Below are positions 21,675 through 34,787 of a DNA stretch of 64,000 nt, in pieces (the stretch's first letter is position 1; each line of letters begins with the position of its first letter). Origin of the DNA: Nilaparvata lugens (Eukaryota; Arthropoda; Insecta; Hemiptera; Delphacidae); contig NC_052518.1 of assembly GCF_014356525.2 (NCBI RefSeq), positions 27,291,319-27,355,318 of the forward strand, read 5' to 3'. The notes beneath the pieces are model-generated. The model searched no databases and had not been told where the DNA came from. It saw nothing but the letters and a program-made list of their open reading frames with translations. A program made the translations under genes and the position numbers.

Positions 21675-21760
21675 GCCGCGCGGGTAGCCACGTGGTTAGA
21701 GCCGCCGCAGTTGGAGCACTTAACTTATAAATTCATTAGATTCCACGATTCATTATATAT
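21675..21760 (+). mobile_element. SINE-like tRNA-related head
   Basis: The sequence gcgcgggtagccacgtggttagagccgccg fits a Pol III box A in a tRNA-like setting (tagccacgtgg), followed by a degenerate second half without a clear box B. It is probably a decayed SINE. Confidence 0.4.
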
Positions 21761-21769
21761 AAGTCGTAA

Positions 21770-23040
21770 AAGCAATAATAGTAGCCCACACTTCCAGTTC
21801 ATCTGCCGCCATAAAATTCATACCACATAAAAGTCCAATGAATCATTGACTCTTATGATTTATAGGTTATGCGCGGCTAGATTCGTCGCTAAGGAATTGC
21901 ACCTTTAGGAACCTAAAGGGGCAGCCATACTTGTGAACTGAATTCGAAGAGAAAATATGAATTAAATGTATTTACTACATCCATTTTTGAAAACAAGGCA
22001 TTCCAAAAAAATGTATTGATAACTTTCCTTGTTTTTATTGGAAGACATATTACCTCACTCAAATGACATACTTCTAGGATATGATGTAAGTTATTAATTC
22101 CTTGAAAAGGAGTGTACGACAAGGCGCTTCAGAAAATATTTCATTTGGAATAGGGCAATAATGAATCATAGTTCGAATGTAGGTGATAGCACCAAAAAGT
22201 GGAGCAAATGAAATTATTTGAAGTTGATAATTATTAAAGAGTTTTACTCTGATTACAAAGTTTCTTCCAAAACAGATAAAAATTTTCTTGAAAAAATCGA
22301 ACAGAAATAAAATTTCTTTGTTGGCAGTCAATTGCGGAAGTGATTCATCTCATTCAATAAATTTTCACCAAACTAAACAGGATTATAGCTTAAACATTTC
22401 AAGAAATTAAGGAAATTTTGCATTCAGGAGATCAAGAAGAAATAGTGTAAAAATATTAATAAGAGTGAGAGAATTTCAAAATTTCATGTTTTTGAATGAA
22501 TAGAATCAGTATTCAATAAATGATATAGTAACACAAATTCATTTCGTAATGCCTGACACATAAAAATTCAATTTTCCAAGGTAATCGTTCGAGAGCTTTT
22601 GAGCTTTTTATTTGCTTTACAGATTTCTTCTATGTAAACATTCTTGTATTATTTTCCACACATGGCTTTACTACTCAACTTGAATGTTGGCTAATACTCA
22701 AATGCTTGTTGGATAACTCCAAGTTCCTGGACAATATTTTGCTTGGAATTAGCATTGCAAATTGTTTACAGCATATTCTTCAAACATTTCAGATTTCACA
22801 TAATACGAGTATGTGTCTGTGAACTTTCTGAAGAGTGTCATAAACCTTAAAACCTCCCTTCTTCACACATATTTCCCCCTCATTACCTTACCTCAGTATT
22901 TATTACACGCTTTTTTACAAATGAAAGGCAAGAAAGAGCACCAATATAATTGAGCATAGACCGAATGATTGAGTCAATTTTGCTGTTTTCAATCTATAGC
23001 AATACTGCCATGCCAGTCAATGATAAAGCTAACATACAAG
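21770..23040. other. Intron sequence without recognised features
   Basis: AT-rich; open frames at 21913-22122 and 22074-22331 on the minus strand show no domain. Confidence 0.5.
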
Positions 23041-23049
23041 TATTCATAA

Positions 23050-23600
23050 TTATATAAAAGCGAAATGGCACCGATTCATTCACTCACTCACTCATTCATA
23101 ATCAACAGAACTAAAAATCTACTGGACCAATTACGTTCACATTTGGCAGGTAGGTAGGTACAGTTCACCTACCAGAGACGCACTAAAAAACGAATTTAGA
23201 AAATCCAAAGATAACTCCAAAATCTGTGTTATTCCAGCGTTTTTTTTTGCGTTTCTCAGATTCGTCAAGAAGCTTCTTTGGCAAAAATCTCAAATCTTGT
23301 GCACAGGCTCAGCTGAGGTATAAAAATATTGTATTGGAAATGTTTTGAAATAACGCCAAAGATCCGCTCAATATAGGCGGTTTTTGAGCGTTTTGTAGGC
23401 TTTTTCAAAAACTTAAATTGAATGATCATGTGCGAATATCCCAAATGTGGTGCAATACCGAAATACTGGACAAATACTCAATGTGTGTAAAAATTTAGAG
23501 TAAAATATTTTTGGTTTTCCTAACATTTGCAATCATCTGCAGAAATTGTAGAGAATAAACCTATTAGTGCCAACAGGAAGTCTGTACTGGAGTTATGTTA
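23050..23600 (+). repeat. Probable interspersed repeat
   Basis: It begins with tataaaagcgaaatggcacc, a run of cactcactcactcattcat and actaaaaatctactggaccaattacgttc, phrases I associate with a frequent insect repeat. The end is not defined. Recognition is from memory and should be tested by copy number. Confidence 0.35.
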
Positions 23601-24855
23601 CGTCAAAGTTATCAACTTCGAATAGAATTCATTGCCAAATCATTTTAATGAAAATTGCTAATTAGATTTTATAAATCTTTGAAATATGGTAGTACAGTAC
23701 TGTATACTTGATGTTATTACATACTGTATTGATAATCTCAAGCTACATTATGGACCTCTGCTCTGAATGACAGTACATACTCGATAATGTTACGTCATTG
23801 TTAATTACTTGCCTTGACCTTGACCTTGACTAGTACCACATACAAATAACAGGCTTCAACTTGTACAGGACTACACTGTAAAAAATTTAAAGTAATTTGG
23901 TTGGTTCGATGAAAATAAATTGAGAAGCTGTCTAATGAACTGGTAATTACATTGAGTTAATCAGAATCCGAGGCCATCTTCGTATATATTAACTGCAAAC
24001 AACCACTATGACAATGCAAAATATGTTAATACTTTGACAATTTCACGGAAATTAATTGATAAAAGGGACGAATGTTATTTCCTGGAAAACACCTATGTGT
24101 AGTTAAGATTGATACAGAACTGCATAAATGAAGGAATAATTAGAAAATTAAAACTAACACTACTTTATATTTCAATAATAATTGCTTTAAATGACAGAAG
24201 CTTAGAATTTTGCGAGAACTGGAAGTTGCTATTATTTCTATAGCAATAAGCTTATCCATCCATACACCACTATGGGTATTTCTAGACCTACACATGAAAT
24301 ACTCTTAGCAAACCTTTTTCAGTCATTGTGATTTTCTAGCTAAGATTAGTTCTTACTGAACACTTTTGAAGGATTCAAGTTCGAGGGCCTTATTGTTTAC
24401 CAAATTGCTCATTATTTTGTGAATAGATTACAATATTGGCAATTCAATTCTAGCCACAATCAAATGGGTGCTATGTTAGAAATGTATGTCATCCTGATTT
24501 TGAAACTGTATCCCGTTTTATAATTAAGGAGCTGGTAGTTGAGTCATTCATTATACAAAATCATTGTTGTTAGTGATGAACCAATCGATTTCAAAAATGC
24601 TACTGTACAACTTGAGTTTCATAAGAATGCCTTAAAGTTTCTCTTGAAGAGTAAGAGAGGGAGAGAGTAAGAGAGAGATTGAGAGTGTGAATGAGAGAGA
24701 TAGAGGGAATTATCCATACATTGGATAATGTGTGAATCAAGTTTAACATTTAATTGCGAAATCAAGAGCAACTTAAGGGAAGAGTACGTGATGGAAAAGT
24801 AATCATTGAATAGGACATACACTGCATAGCCCGATTCCTTTTTTTTCCAAAAGTT
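23601..24855. other. Intron sequence without recognised features
   Basis: AT-rich, with a small tandem ccttgaccttgaccttgac at 23812-23830 and a GA-rich tract at 24650-24710. Confidence 0.5.
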
Positions 24856-24856
24856 A

Positions 24857-25410
24857 ATACGAGGGTCATTTTTTCCACCTCCGATTACATATAGTTGTAG
24901 AGGGGTGAGACAAGCTAATATATATGTGCTGGCGATATTCACAGAATTGATCAGTGTGTTTCTTCAACAGTGTGTGATCAGTGATCGGCGCACTTGAATA
25001 AATATTATATCGTCAATATGTAATAATATATTGTTGTGGCGTTATACAAATAGAGTGACACAGAAACATGGCCACTACAATTGAGTCTCCCGCCAAAAGC
25101 GAATTATCAAGCATTATTCATTTTGGATATCTAGATGGATACCTAGAATGATATCTACCTACAATTTTCCTAAGAATGGATCAAATTTTCGAGGAGGATT
25201 TTATGAATGTTGTTGAAAATTCAAAGATGCCCATTGAAATGATTTCCGGTATCGTTGTGATCCATGACAACGCGGATCCTCACAGTACTGTTGCAACAGA
25301 ACGGCTTCTTCAGCAAATCAAATGGGATTTCTCCATTGATGTTTCCGATCACACGCCATACAGACTTGACTTGACGACTTGGCCACTAATAGATTATACC
25401 TTTTCCCCAA
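24857..25410 (+). mobile_element. Mariner-family transposon relic
   Basis: A mariner-like terminal repeat is visible at 24858-24887 (tacgagggtcattttttcc). The downstream open stretch 25176-25405 encodes the end of a mariner transposase: VIHDNADPHST corresponds to the HDNARPH motif with the second catalytic Asp, and W...DHTPYRLDL to the HPPYSPDL motif. The middle of the transposase, the third Asp and the right terminal repeat are missing, so it is inactive. Confidence 0.8.
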
Positions 25411-27213
25411 ACCCAAGACATGACTTGGGTCGGTTGGTTTGGTTTGGTTGACTTAGCTTGAGTTGTTTGACTTAGTTTGGAGGCTTCCAAACTGAGGCCC
25501 AATTTATTAGCTGACTTATACCACCCTTGTTGATTCTCAATAGCATCCCTATTCCCTATAATATCCACTATCCCTAATTCTTATATACTATAATTGAAGG
25601 CGTTTGAAAATGTAATTACAATCACTGTGAATGTTATACAGGATCAAATTACATGCGGTTTGTGGGTTTGAACCAAAACTGAACTAAGGTAAGCGGATAT
25701 TCAAGAGAAACTACATAGAAAATTATACATAGCATACAATACTTGCATGAGGAAAACTTGTAGAGAATTTAATCAGCTTCAATTGTATATAAAATGGTGA
25801 TGTGATCATGTTGCAAGGACATTATGATTCAGTTTCCGAGACTGAGCAGAAAAACTAAAATTTCAAGCCTATAATACATAATTCCATTGTAAATTTGAGA
25901 GTTGAGTCAACTTTTGACGTTTTATTTTAAGATCTCACTCTTTATTCTTGGTGAGTGAATTATAAAGGTCGTAACCGAATCTAAAACTATATGCTGGCTT
26001 AAGCATGTAAACTAAATAAATACAGATCAACAATATAGTTAACCAATTAATGACATTTTCAAAATATAAACTGATTGGTTGGAGAATGAGATGAAATTCC
26101 AATTATATCTTGTATTACAATATTATGTTGTATCTAGCCTACATGAATATTGTAAACGAAGTTTGAAGTATCCCTTCATGGAAAAATATGGATATGGAAG
26201 AATATCCTTTCCATCAACATAATAGATGATGATGATGATAAGTAGATTTAAAGTTTCAGGTGAGTTGCGAGTTGTGTTGTGAGTGATTTTGCAGCTGATT
26301 GCTTCAAGCAGACAGCAGACAGATTCAACGGGAGAACTGCTACTGTGCTCATCTTACCTGTACGATTCTGCTGCGAGAACAACCCTCTCTGGAGTCATTT
26401 TATGTATTAAAATCGTCTATCGGGTTACCACAATTGAAATTTCTCAGATAAGTAACAATATTTTCAGGAATCTCATCATACACGTCAAACTATGAAGTGA
26501 GATTGAAGCAGCCAACTTGCATGGAATGTCGTCGAATGGTTTCTTCAAACTTGAACAACCAACAGTCGGAAGTGAGAATCTGGTTTTTCGAATGTGGCAT
26601 GTCGTTCTCTCTGTAAACCTGTATCCAATACGGTTGGATTTTGTAGAGCCTGAGGCCTAAGGGAGAGACTAGAAATAATTTATTTGCTACTCTAGGCTGG
26701 AGTTTCCTCGTGTTGTGTAATTAGTTTATCTAAGGTATTCAGTCTAGGTCTTTGGAACAATTTTTATAACTAGTATGGAGCTTTTCTATTATTGCATGGA
26801 ATTTTGCTCATTTTTAAAGAACGCCACTATTTGTAAGCGCAAATTAATAAGAGGGAGAAGGAGAATTATATGATCACCACTAAAGTGAAACGTGAATATT
26901 TGAAACTATTTCCTATTCATGAAAATTCGGTATAATTAATATTTTGAGCTTAGCCTGTAGTTTTCTCCTAATGTGGGTTAAGTGGAAGAGGGGGCTCTCA
27001 TTACAACTTATAGATGAGTTATAATATAACAATAATTATAGGCATTTACGTTTACATCTATCTCTCTATTTGAGGGTTGAGTGTAAGAGAGGGCCGACTG
27101 CGCCCTAACTTCGCCCTCCTAGTTATAAAATAAAGGCAGTCATTCTATCCTATTATATGGCCAATGTACGAGTAAATTAATGAATACATAAGTAAATGGT
27201 TGTTTATACTCAC
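25411..27213. other. Intron sequence without recognised features
   Basis: AT-rich; short ggttggtttggtttggttgact repeats lie at 25430-25470. No gene or element was recognised before exon 2. Confidence 0.5.
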
Positions 27214-27305
27214 ATTATCTATAACGAGGTTCACCCAACTTGTGAAGAATAATGTTACAAGTACTCCGAATAACAGAAGAACTAGAGCAATGATTATCAC
27301 GAACC
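27214..27305 (-). CDS. CD36/SR-B gene, exon 2 (first transmembrane helix)
   Basis: This 92-bp exon encodes two bases plus 30 codons and is almost entirely a hydrophobic helix (FVIIIALVLLLFGVLVTLFF) followed by TSWVNLVIDN. That pattern is typical of the N-terminal signal-anchor of CD36 family proteins, which have two membrane spans with a large extracellular loop. A pyrimidine-rich acceptor (ctgttttcag) precedes it at 27306-27315 and a donor (gtgagt) follows at 27208-27213, read on the minus strand. It joins in frame to the start exon at 60351 and, in phase 0, to exon 3 at 20784, where the sequence continues QITLKDG, the usual region after the helix. The exon is too short to be found by an ORF length search and was recognised from splice signals and family structure. 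Confidence 0.85.
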
Positions 27306-27399
27306 CTGAAAACAGATAACAATGTTGGATGAGTAATTTAACATGATAACAGTGTTTGACTATTATTTCTTACCACTAATTTGATAGAAATTGAATAGA

Positions 27400-27530
27400 A
27401 ATTAGAGGTAGAAGAAGAAATAGAAGAGAAGGAGGAAAACAAAATTAAAAATAAGAAAAAAGACGAAAAAGCAGAAGAAGGAGGATCAGGAGAAGAAAGA
27501 AGTAGAGGAAGAGGGGAGGATTATAAGGAG
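27400..27530. repeat. Purine-rich tract next to exon 2
   Basis: A run of GAAGAAG/GGAGGA-like sequence, which is pyrimidine-rich on the gene's strand, located 100-220 bases upstream of the exon 2 acceptor. Simple-sequence origin is likely. Confidence 0.7.
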
Positions 27531-30145
27531 GAGTTATCATTATCCACTGTACATATTAATATCAAGAGGTATAATAAAATGAATCAAAACATGCCATTCT
27601 TATAGAAGGAACAATAAAGAACAATAATCTTCTATATTCTGTGAAAAATATGCATATCTATATATATTTGCGTTTTCTCAGTTTTATCAAGAGCAAATGA
27701 AAAATACCAATGTTTAAATTTTTAGCTAGATTCTTGAAATTTTGTGTTGGAAGGGCTTCAACTGGTGATTGAATCAAGCCTAAAAATCTATGACTATTAG
27801 ATTTGACGGAAGGAAGCAAGCTCAAACGAAGAATGCATGCGGGTGAAGTGATTCAGCTGTTCTTATCTCTGGATGATTCAACCGGTAGTCCAGGGAGTGG
27901 AACCCCCTAGTTAGACGAATGAGGCGAGAGAAGCGAGCCTGTCGGTTAGTACATCCATAAACACTACCATATAATGGAGTACAGCTTGAGAAGTTGTGTA
28001 ATCGTTAATCCATTCTTCAATAGACTATTACTAGCTTGAAGGATATTCCAACACTTTATAATTTTATAGCATTAGAATATTGAGGAAGAAGTTGAAAATT
28101 GTGAGTTTGGTTAGAAAAAGTTGTAAATTTTATCATTTTGTTCAATGGTTTGGAAATTGGATTGAATAGGATGAAATTCAGAAGCAGGATAGATTTGAAA
28201 CTCTGATATCATTCTTGAACTAGAAAATCTCTCATCAAATTCAATCAAATCAAAAGGACATTCAGCGTCATATTGAACAGGAAATTGAGATCAAAATACT
28301 CACACAGTAGGCGATACATAATTCATATTGTATTTCTCCAGACAGTTTAAAGTCAGTTTGATCAATTTGACATTGCTTCAGTCTACTGGATTGGAATACA
28401 GCGATATTTTGGTCTAGTGCAAACGGCTCAATGAATAAAATTGATTAGTATGAAACCGAAGATTCTGTTTAAAAAATCGTTGCAACGCTCCCAAGAGAAA
28501 GTGAACAAGACTGTGACTGACTGTGAGAGGAGGGGTAGGAGGGAGAATTACGAGAGGAATGTCAGGTGACATAATAATAATAATTATTGTCCAGAGACCA
28601 TGGACTTACAACACATTGATAATGTTAAAGTAATGTGTCATCTTCAATTCATCATCATTTCTGAATCACCTGTCAGAATCTCGCGAAATTCATGTTCAAG
28701 TCAATATTTCATCATCAGTTTCATCATCTCAAAGCTGTAAAGTAATTTATATAGGACTCATCATTATTTGAAACTGAATGCAGTAACTGTTCAACTTGCA
28801 TTACACATTCACGTCGGTTCAAATAGGTTGGCTTGAAATGTATTGTCCTAGCAACGTCCAGTTCAACGCATACTTCAACATTGTGCAGTTTAGAAGTGAT
28901 GCCAAATTTTAATGAGTGCTCCTAGCGGTAGTCTTCCAACTTGCAACATGAATGCAATAAACCATTTTGAAACTAGCAAGAAGTTATACTATAATGGAAT
29001 AAGACCATATTGAACTTGAAAAAAATTCCATCATTCGAGTTTGAAATAAGTCCATATGAGACTTGCCAGATGTTCCATTATTCCAAAATGAAATATGTTT
29101 ATTGTACACATAAAACTTGCAAGAAATTAATAATTCCAAAACAAGTCAATATGAAGCAGGAGAAGACGGAAAAAAAGGAAGCGAAAAGGAAGAATAAATT
29201 CTCGTTTCAAGAATATAAAATAAATTTGTTTCGGTCTGGGAATGATTGTAAAATAGCCTCTCCTAGACTGTATCATGCAGCTAGGACACCAATACTTGAT
29301 GAAATGAAGAACACTTGAAATTAAGAATACGACAACCACCATCAATTGATGACAGGTTTCTGAAATGCCTGCTTTATAGTGGAATATTAATTATCAAGAT
29401 TGTAGTATAATATACTATAGTCATATTATGATGATACAATACTATTTATTTTGAGAAGTTGATTATATGTTCACATGTTTGCATACTGTTATTAGTTTTT
29501 GGCCAATACCAGTATTTCTATTTTATTGCAAAATTAAAAACACACTTATCAATCAATTATTCGACGAGATAAATAACGTGATAAGACTGTCTATGTGGTG
29601 GCAAAAAGAAACATATTCTAAATATCACGGACTGATTCTGTCTGCTAAGAATTCTTGCATACGGTAAGGTATGATCGAATGTCAGTCATTACTATACGTC
29701 TACATTGTAATGTAAGCTCCAGCCTACCGATAGCATTTTCAACTATACATGTAGGCCTATTCAACTGTTATCAAAAGGATACTTATAAGGCCTACTTTAG
29801 CCTACTCAAGTGTGACAGTAGAATCGACATCAGCATGCAGTTGGGAGAAAGATGATCTGTAGTGAAGTTGAAGTAGGTAACGTTTTAAGAAGTAAGAAAA
29901 CATTTTTGTAAGACTTGTCAAGTGAAAAAAGTAGACTACAGTGAGAATCAATATGAAATGTCAGCATCCTTCATAAATAACATCAATGCTACCTATTCGA
30001 CTAATGCTGACAGTTTGAATTGAATCCACACTAGTAATCAGGCTGTTTTTGCAGCAACTGATTGATACAGGAGCTATTAGCTATTAGCTATAAGTCTAAC
30101 TCAAGTGTACCAGAATTCGGCTCAGAAAATAACTGGTATTGGCTG
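27531..30145. other. Intron sequence without recognised genes
   Basis: AT-rich. The open frame 29010-29318 is lysine-rich without a recognisable domain, and those at 29467-29855 look random. Confidence 0.5.
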
Positions 30146-30146
30146 A

Positions 30147-30297
30147 AATAGTATATTTCGCACCTAGAGCAGAAAATGAGATTTTTCCAGCTCGAAATCG
30201 GTTTTCAAGTCCGAGGCCGTAGGCCGAGGACTAGAAAAGATTGAGAGCTGGAAAAACATTTTTGCCCGTGGTGCGAACGATATTTTTCGCCACACTA
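30147..30297. mobile_element. Short hairpin MITE
   Basis: The left end tatatttcgcacc and right end ggtgcgaacgatattt are inverted, and so are the inner segments tttttccagctc and gagctggaaaaa. The loop contains ggccgtaggccgagga, itself palindromic. About 150 bases, non-coding. A further gtgtggcgaaaaa phrase at 30738-30752 suggests a larger related unit to the right. Confidence 0.6.
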
Positions 30298-30299
30298 CA

Positions 30300-32605
30300 G
30301 GTATTGCTGACAAAATAAATAAAGAATACAAAAAAAAGAATACTCGTTAAGCTATCGTACCTATCTCTTGATTTTAGTGGTAGAAGATTTGCAGTCAGGA
30401 TTTCAGATTCTTTTAAAATTTCACTTGGAATACCACAGTCATCTTCAAGCATTTTTGAAAATTCGGAATGCACTAATCAACAATAAATAATTGAATAAAA
30501 CTGGTTGCGAAGCGAATTAGTTTGATTCGAAACTGGAACTGAAATCATGGCGACTTCAGCACTGAGGATGAAAGTGGACACTCGCCCGATCTAGCGGATG
30601 ACTTATTAACTACTTCCATGAGCGGCTGGAAAGAGACAACTTTCTGGGCTAGACCGGAAAAGAAACCCTTTTCTGACGTCGTCTGCAAACAAGGTCTTTC
30701 AGATCTACGTAGGGACTGGAAAACAGCTGCTTTCTGTGCAGTGTGGCGAAAAAATGATAACCAGTAATTGCTGGACGAAGAAATTTTTTTCTGTTCGTAA
30801 ATTTCTTTGCATAAAAACTTTGCACATGGCAAAGAAGGAGGAGGGTCCAAACCATTTATTTGAAAGTAGAACTTTAATATTTAACAAAAAGTCTTCAAAA
30901 CATTTATTTCCAAGTACAGTAAAAGTTCATAAAGAAAGTTACAGCTGGAAGTAATAGTTACTTCCTCTAGGAAATTGGAGAGAGTTCTTCCATGATAGTG
31001 TATTATAGTGGTTCAATAATTTGGAACATTGATTGTTCAAATGAAAAATCATTGTGTTATCGACTTTATGACTGACAGAATTTCTTGAATTCTATATCAG
31101 CAAATCGGAGGAAATTAAGTGGATTAACATGAACACCATTCAGATAATGACAAAATTGAACTCAGGCTTAGGCTCAGCATGACAAATGAAATGCCTCACA
31201 TTTTTGCCAGTTTGTTTACCTGGCCAACTAACACTAGAAGTTCTTCTACATCAACACAAATTTATAATGCAGGAAAATGCATTCCATATAATCTTTGATA
31301 TTTTCTTTAATAAAAATTGAAATAATAAAATCCACTTAATTACAACCATTCTATTGAATAGTTTTTCCTTTGACTTCAATAAGCATAAAAATAGGATGAA
31401 ATGTGTACATACTATTATTCCACTGGACCGTAACCGCAGTTTCTATTGTTCCAAAGCTTTTAAATTATTATTTTAAAGATTTTCTACTCAGGAATTGATA
31501 CAATGAAGAACATTTATATAACTGGAGTGTTTGAACAAAAAATGTTTTACTGGGTTATTGAAGGTTTCATTTTCCATGCTTTGAATAAAATTGTTTGGTT
31601 TGCCAGTTGGTTGAATATGATTTCAATACAATACTGGAGTTCTAAATAGATCATGTGTAGATTTTTCCTCAATTTGAATAGAAATTACAGATTCCATTCT
31701 CACATAAAATTGTTCAGAAATCTCAATAACAAGTTTTTCCTCCATGAATTAATTACAATTGGTGATTGATTGAAGGAGGATCAGAAAATCGATCATTACT
31801 CTGCGTGATTAATAAATCCTCTAGGCTTATGTTGTTCTTTAGTGAAATTCACGTCGTACTGTCAGCATTGGCTGAATTAGAAGTGTTGTAGTTATTAATA
31901 AGGAATGCTTGCTGACAGTTAAAGTGAATCTTGACTGCAGTCGGTTACTACCACTAGGTAACAGACACAGCAAGGTTATAAGTTATTTGTTTCTTGTATT
32001 ATTTGTCAGTACAGTGGACTCACAACTAACAATATTGATTGTGATTGACCTGATCTCCTTGACCTTGCAATGCCCTTCTTGCTTTAGATGATCTTACATA
32101 CATGGATTGATTATTCTGTATATCTTTCATATTAATTCCTTACAGCTTCCATATTTAAATGCAGGTGTCTCTGTGTTTCTACTGACTCTTCTAATTAGTT
32201 AGCCAATCTCTCGTTGAAAGATTGCTACTGTACCGTATTAAAAATAACCGTATTGAAAATTACATTCTTCTAGTGGCGAATCTAGTTTTTCAAGGACCAT
32301 TTTTTATAAAAGACATGACTAAAATATGGTACTTCCAATCGTCGAATTTTGTTCTAGTTAGAATTGTGTTCCAAGTAAGATTTATTTAGGCCAACAAATT
32401 GTTCTTGAAAAAGTTGAGAAAACGTCAATCACAGGCGTTATTTGAGGAGGTTTGTAGATTGTCTTAGAACACTTATCCAGTCTTCAGCTGAACCTGTGTA
32501 GCTCACCAAATTCATATATTTCAGTATTATTCGTTAAAGTAAAAGCTCTAAAGTAAAATGTTCGAAGCTTTATTGGAAACGAGGAAAAGTATTGGCAAAC
32601 TCTTT
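30300..32605. other. Intron sequence without recognised genes
   Basis: AT-rich. The GC-richer patch at 30530-30760 may belong to the repeat at 30147. Open frames on both strands there overlap and have no domain. Confidence 0.45.
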
Positions 32606-33287
32606 AAGGCTGTTCGCTACACTTTTTTTATTTAAATTGGATAATCTTTTTCAATATAACTGTTAACATCATTATAAGAGTGAGAAAGAGTGGCAACAGA
32701 AATTTTTAAGTGGTCTAATAAGCGAGTTATGGGAGTTATGGGTCGTTGAAGTGCAAACTACGTTTTCTTTCCAGATCATAAACGGTTTCGACTATATCAA
32801 CAGAACTTCTCTTAAAAATTCAAAAAATGTATCTTTCAAACTAAAACATTTTATTGCCAATATCGTTCATAAATAAAAAAGTAATATATTTTGTAAATTC
32901 GATAAATTTATTGTTTATTTTGGCATAAATCGCGAAAAAACGCATATTAGAACAAAGCCAATGATATTCTGAATGTATTTAAAAAAAATCCAATGGAAAA
33001 TTCGAAAAATGCTACTTTTCTATTTATGAACGATATGGGGAATAAAATATTTTAGTTTGGAAAGATACATTATTTTAATTTTTAAGAGAAGTTCTGTTAA
33101 TATAGTCGAAATCGTTTATGATCTGGAAAGAAAACGGAGTTTAGCACTTCAACACCCATAACTCGCTTATTAGACCACTTAAAAATTTCAGTTGCCACTT
33201 TTTCTCACTCTTATAATGATCTTAACAATTATATTGGAAAAGATTATCCAATTCAAATAGAAATAAGAAGGTGTACCGAACAGCCTT
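32606..33287. mobile_element. Foldback MITE with long arms
   Basis: The termini aaggctgttcg (32606) and cgaacagcctt (33287) are inverted. The arms extend about 290 bases each, with matching landmarks: agagtgagaaagagtggcaac versus ttgccactttttctcactct, and ccagatcataaacg versus tttatgatctgg. About 100 bases separate the arms. No coding capacity. I could not settle the target duplication. Confidence 0.85.
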
Positions 33288-34787
33288 GAAAGTAATAGAC
33301 TGTGACTGTGAGTATCACATATCAGATGTCGAACAAGCATTGAGTAGATAGTATAGTGGTAGACCTGCCTCGATATTTCCAATGTATAGGAATACAGAAT
33401 TCCTTGTTTTTTTTTCAATTATTTGAACCTTATCTACATTTCAGACTAACTTTAAAACGACCTCGATGGTTGATAACAACGATCTTTCAATGACAAGGTA
33501 TAACAACGGCCTAAGCACAAAGAGCCACGCCACTTGTTGCTAAGGTTCTGTGCAAGTAACTTTCCTGAACATGTTTGAAAAAAGTTGTAGACCATCATTG
33601 TAAGGTGAGGTTTCAACCCTGACATGGTTGGCCTCAAGATACATGCATGTGATGAGTATATAGATAGACTACAGTTGTTCACCTTGCAAGAATCTCATTT
33701 TGTTTTTCCAAAAACCGCATAAATTACAAGAATTAAATCGCCTAATTAATTCTACTCCAATTCATACTATCTGATCTCTAGCACTATCTAGACCTAGCAC
33801 TCAATATTTATTTTCAAAGAAACTTCCAACAGATTTTGTACCAGGAACACTCTCATTAGGAAGTAGAGATGCAGTTTATTGTTTCCGCAAAATATAGCAG
33901 GAAGATGCATTCAGAAAATGACAAGGTGATGCATTAATTCAGACCGTTTGTTCTTCTAACAATAAATTTCTTCACACAATATTTACATCGTATAAGAGGT
34001 ACCACAGTACCTTTTTTCACATCTGTGAGAAGAAAGAGATCTTCGACGCAGATATTTGATCTTTGATGCAGTTCATCGTAGCAATAATATGATATAATAT
34101 AATGTAGTATAAAATAATTGTTGTTAATAATATGACATTGAGAAGCAAGAAAGTAAGATATAATTCATTCTTATATGATTGGCCAATGTTTAATTCCGAA
34201 TCTGATTAGACGAGTTTACAATATGATTTACATCATCAAGTAGGGGTTGACTTGTGAATGATTCATGGAATTGGCGATATTTATTAAAAAATTCATTCAT
34301 CGTATCATGGATAAATTCAAAAACATTTTTTTTCTTTCCATTAACATAGCTATTTTTTGTTAATTCGAAAATTAAACCATGTCAGGAGATATTTCTACTT
34401 TCATAATTTCATCGAAGGTTGAAGGAAATTGGCAATTCAGTTACCTTATCAAATCACTCGGTTGGATGAACTATTTTATAATTCTAGCTATTCTTTAACT
34501 GGAACATTTTTAGTAAATACATTCATAGCGTGGAACTTTGTACGAACTACAACCTTTTAAAATAGTTGAAACCTCGTTGAATTCTTCATACTGGACAATA
34601 GTAATTTATCAACGTTATGAATGTAAAGAATCGCAGCTGACAATCCTGGAGTAGAATCCAGGGGTATTAAAAAATTATATGAACTATTTCTTATGAGAAC
34701 AGGAAAACCAAAATGAAATATTCGCTGCAATCATTTCCTATTTACTCATGTTATGAGTATAATACTGTACGCTTAACGTTTATTATA
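33288..34787. other. Intron sequence without recognised features
   Basis: AT-rich; the minus-strand open frame at 33452-33682 has no recognisable domain. Confidence 0.5.

Larger units (their letters stand above)
20785..27213 (-). other. Intron 2 of the CD36/SR-B gene
   Basis: This is about 6.4 kb between exon 3 and exon 2, bounded by gtgagt and ttgcag on the minus strand. It contains a large ATC/TTC microsatellite block, a SINE-like head and a mariner relic, listed separately. The rest is AT-rich unique-looking sequence without recognisable genes. Confidence 0.8.
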
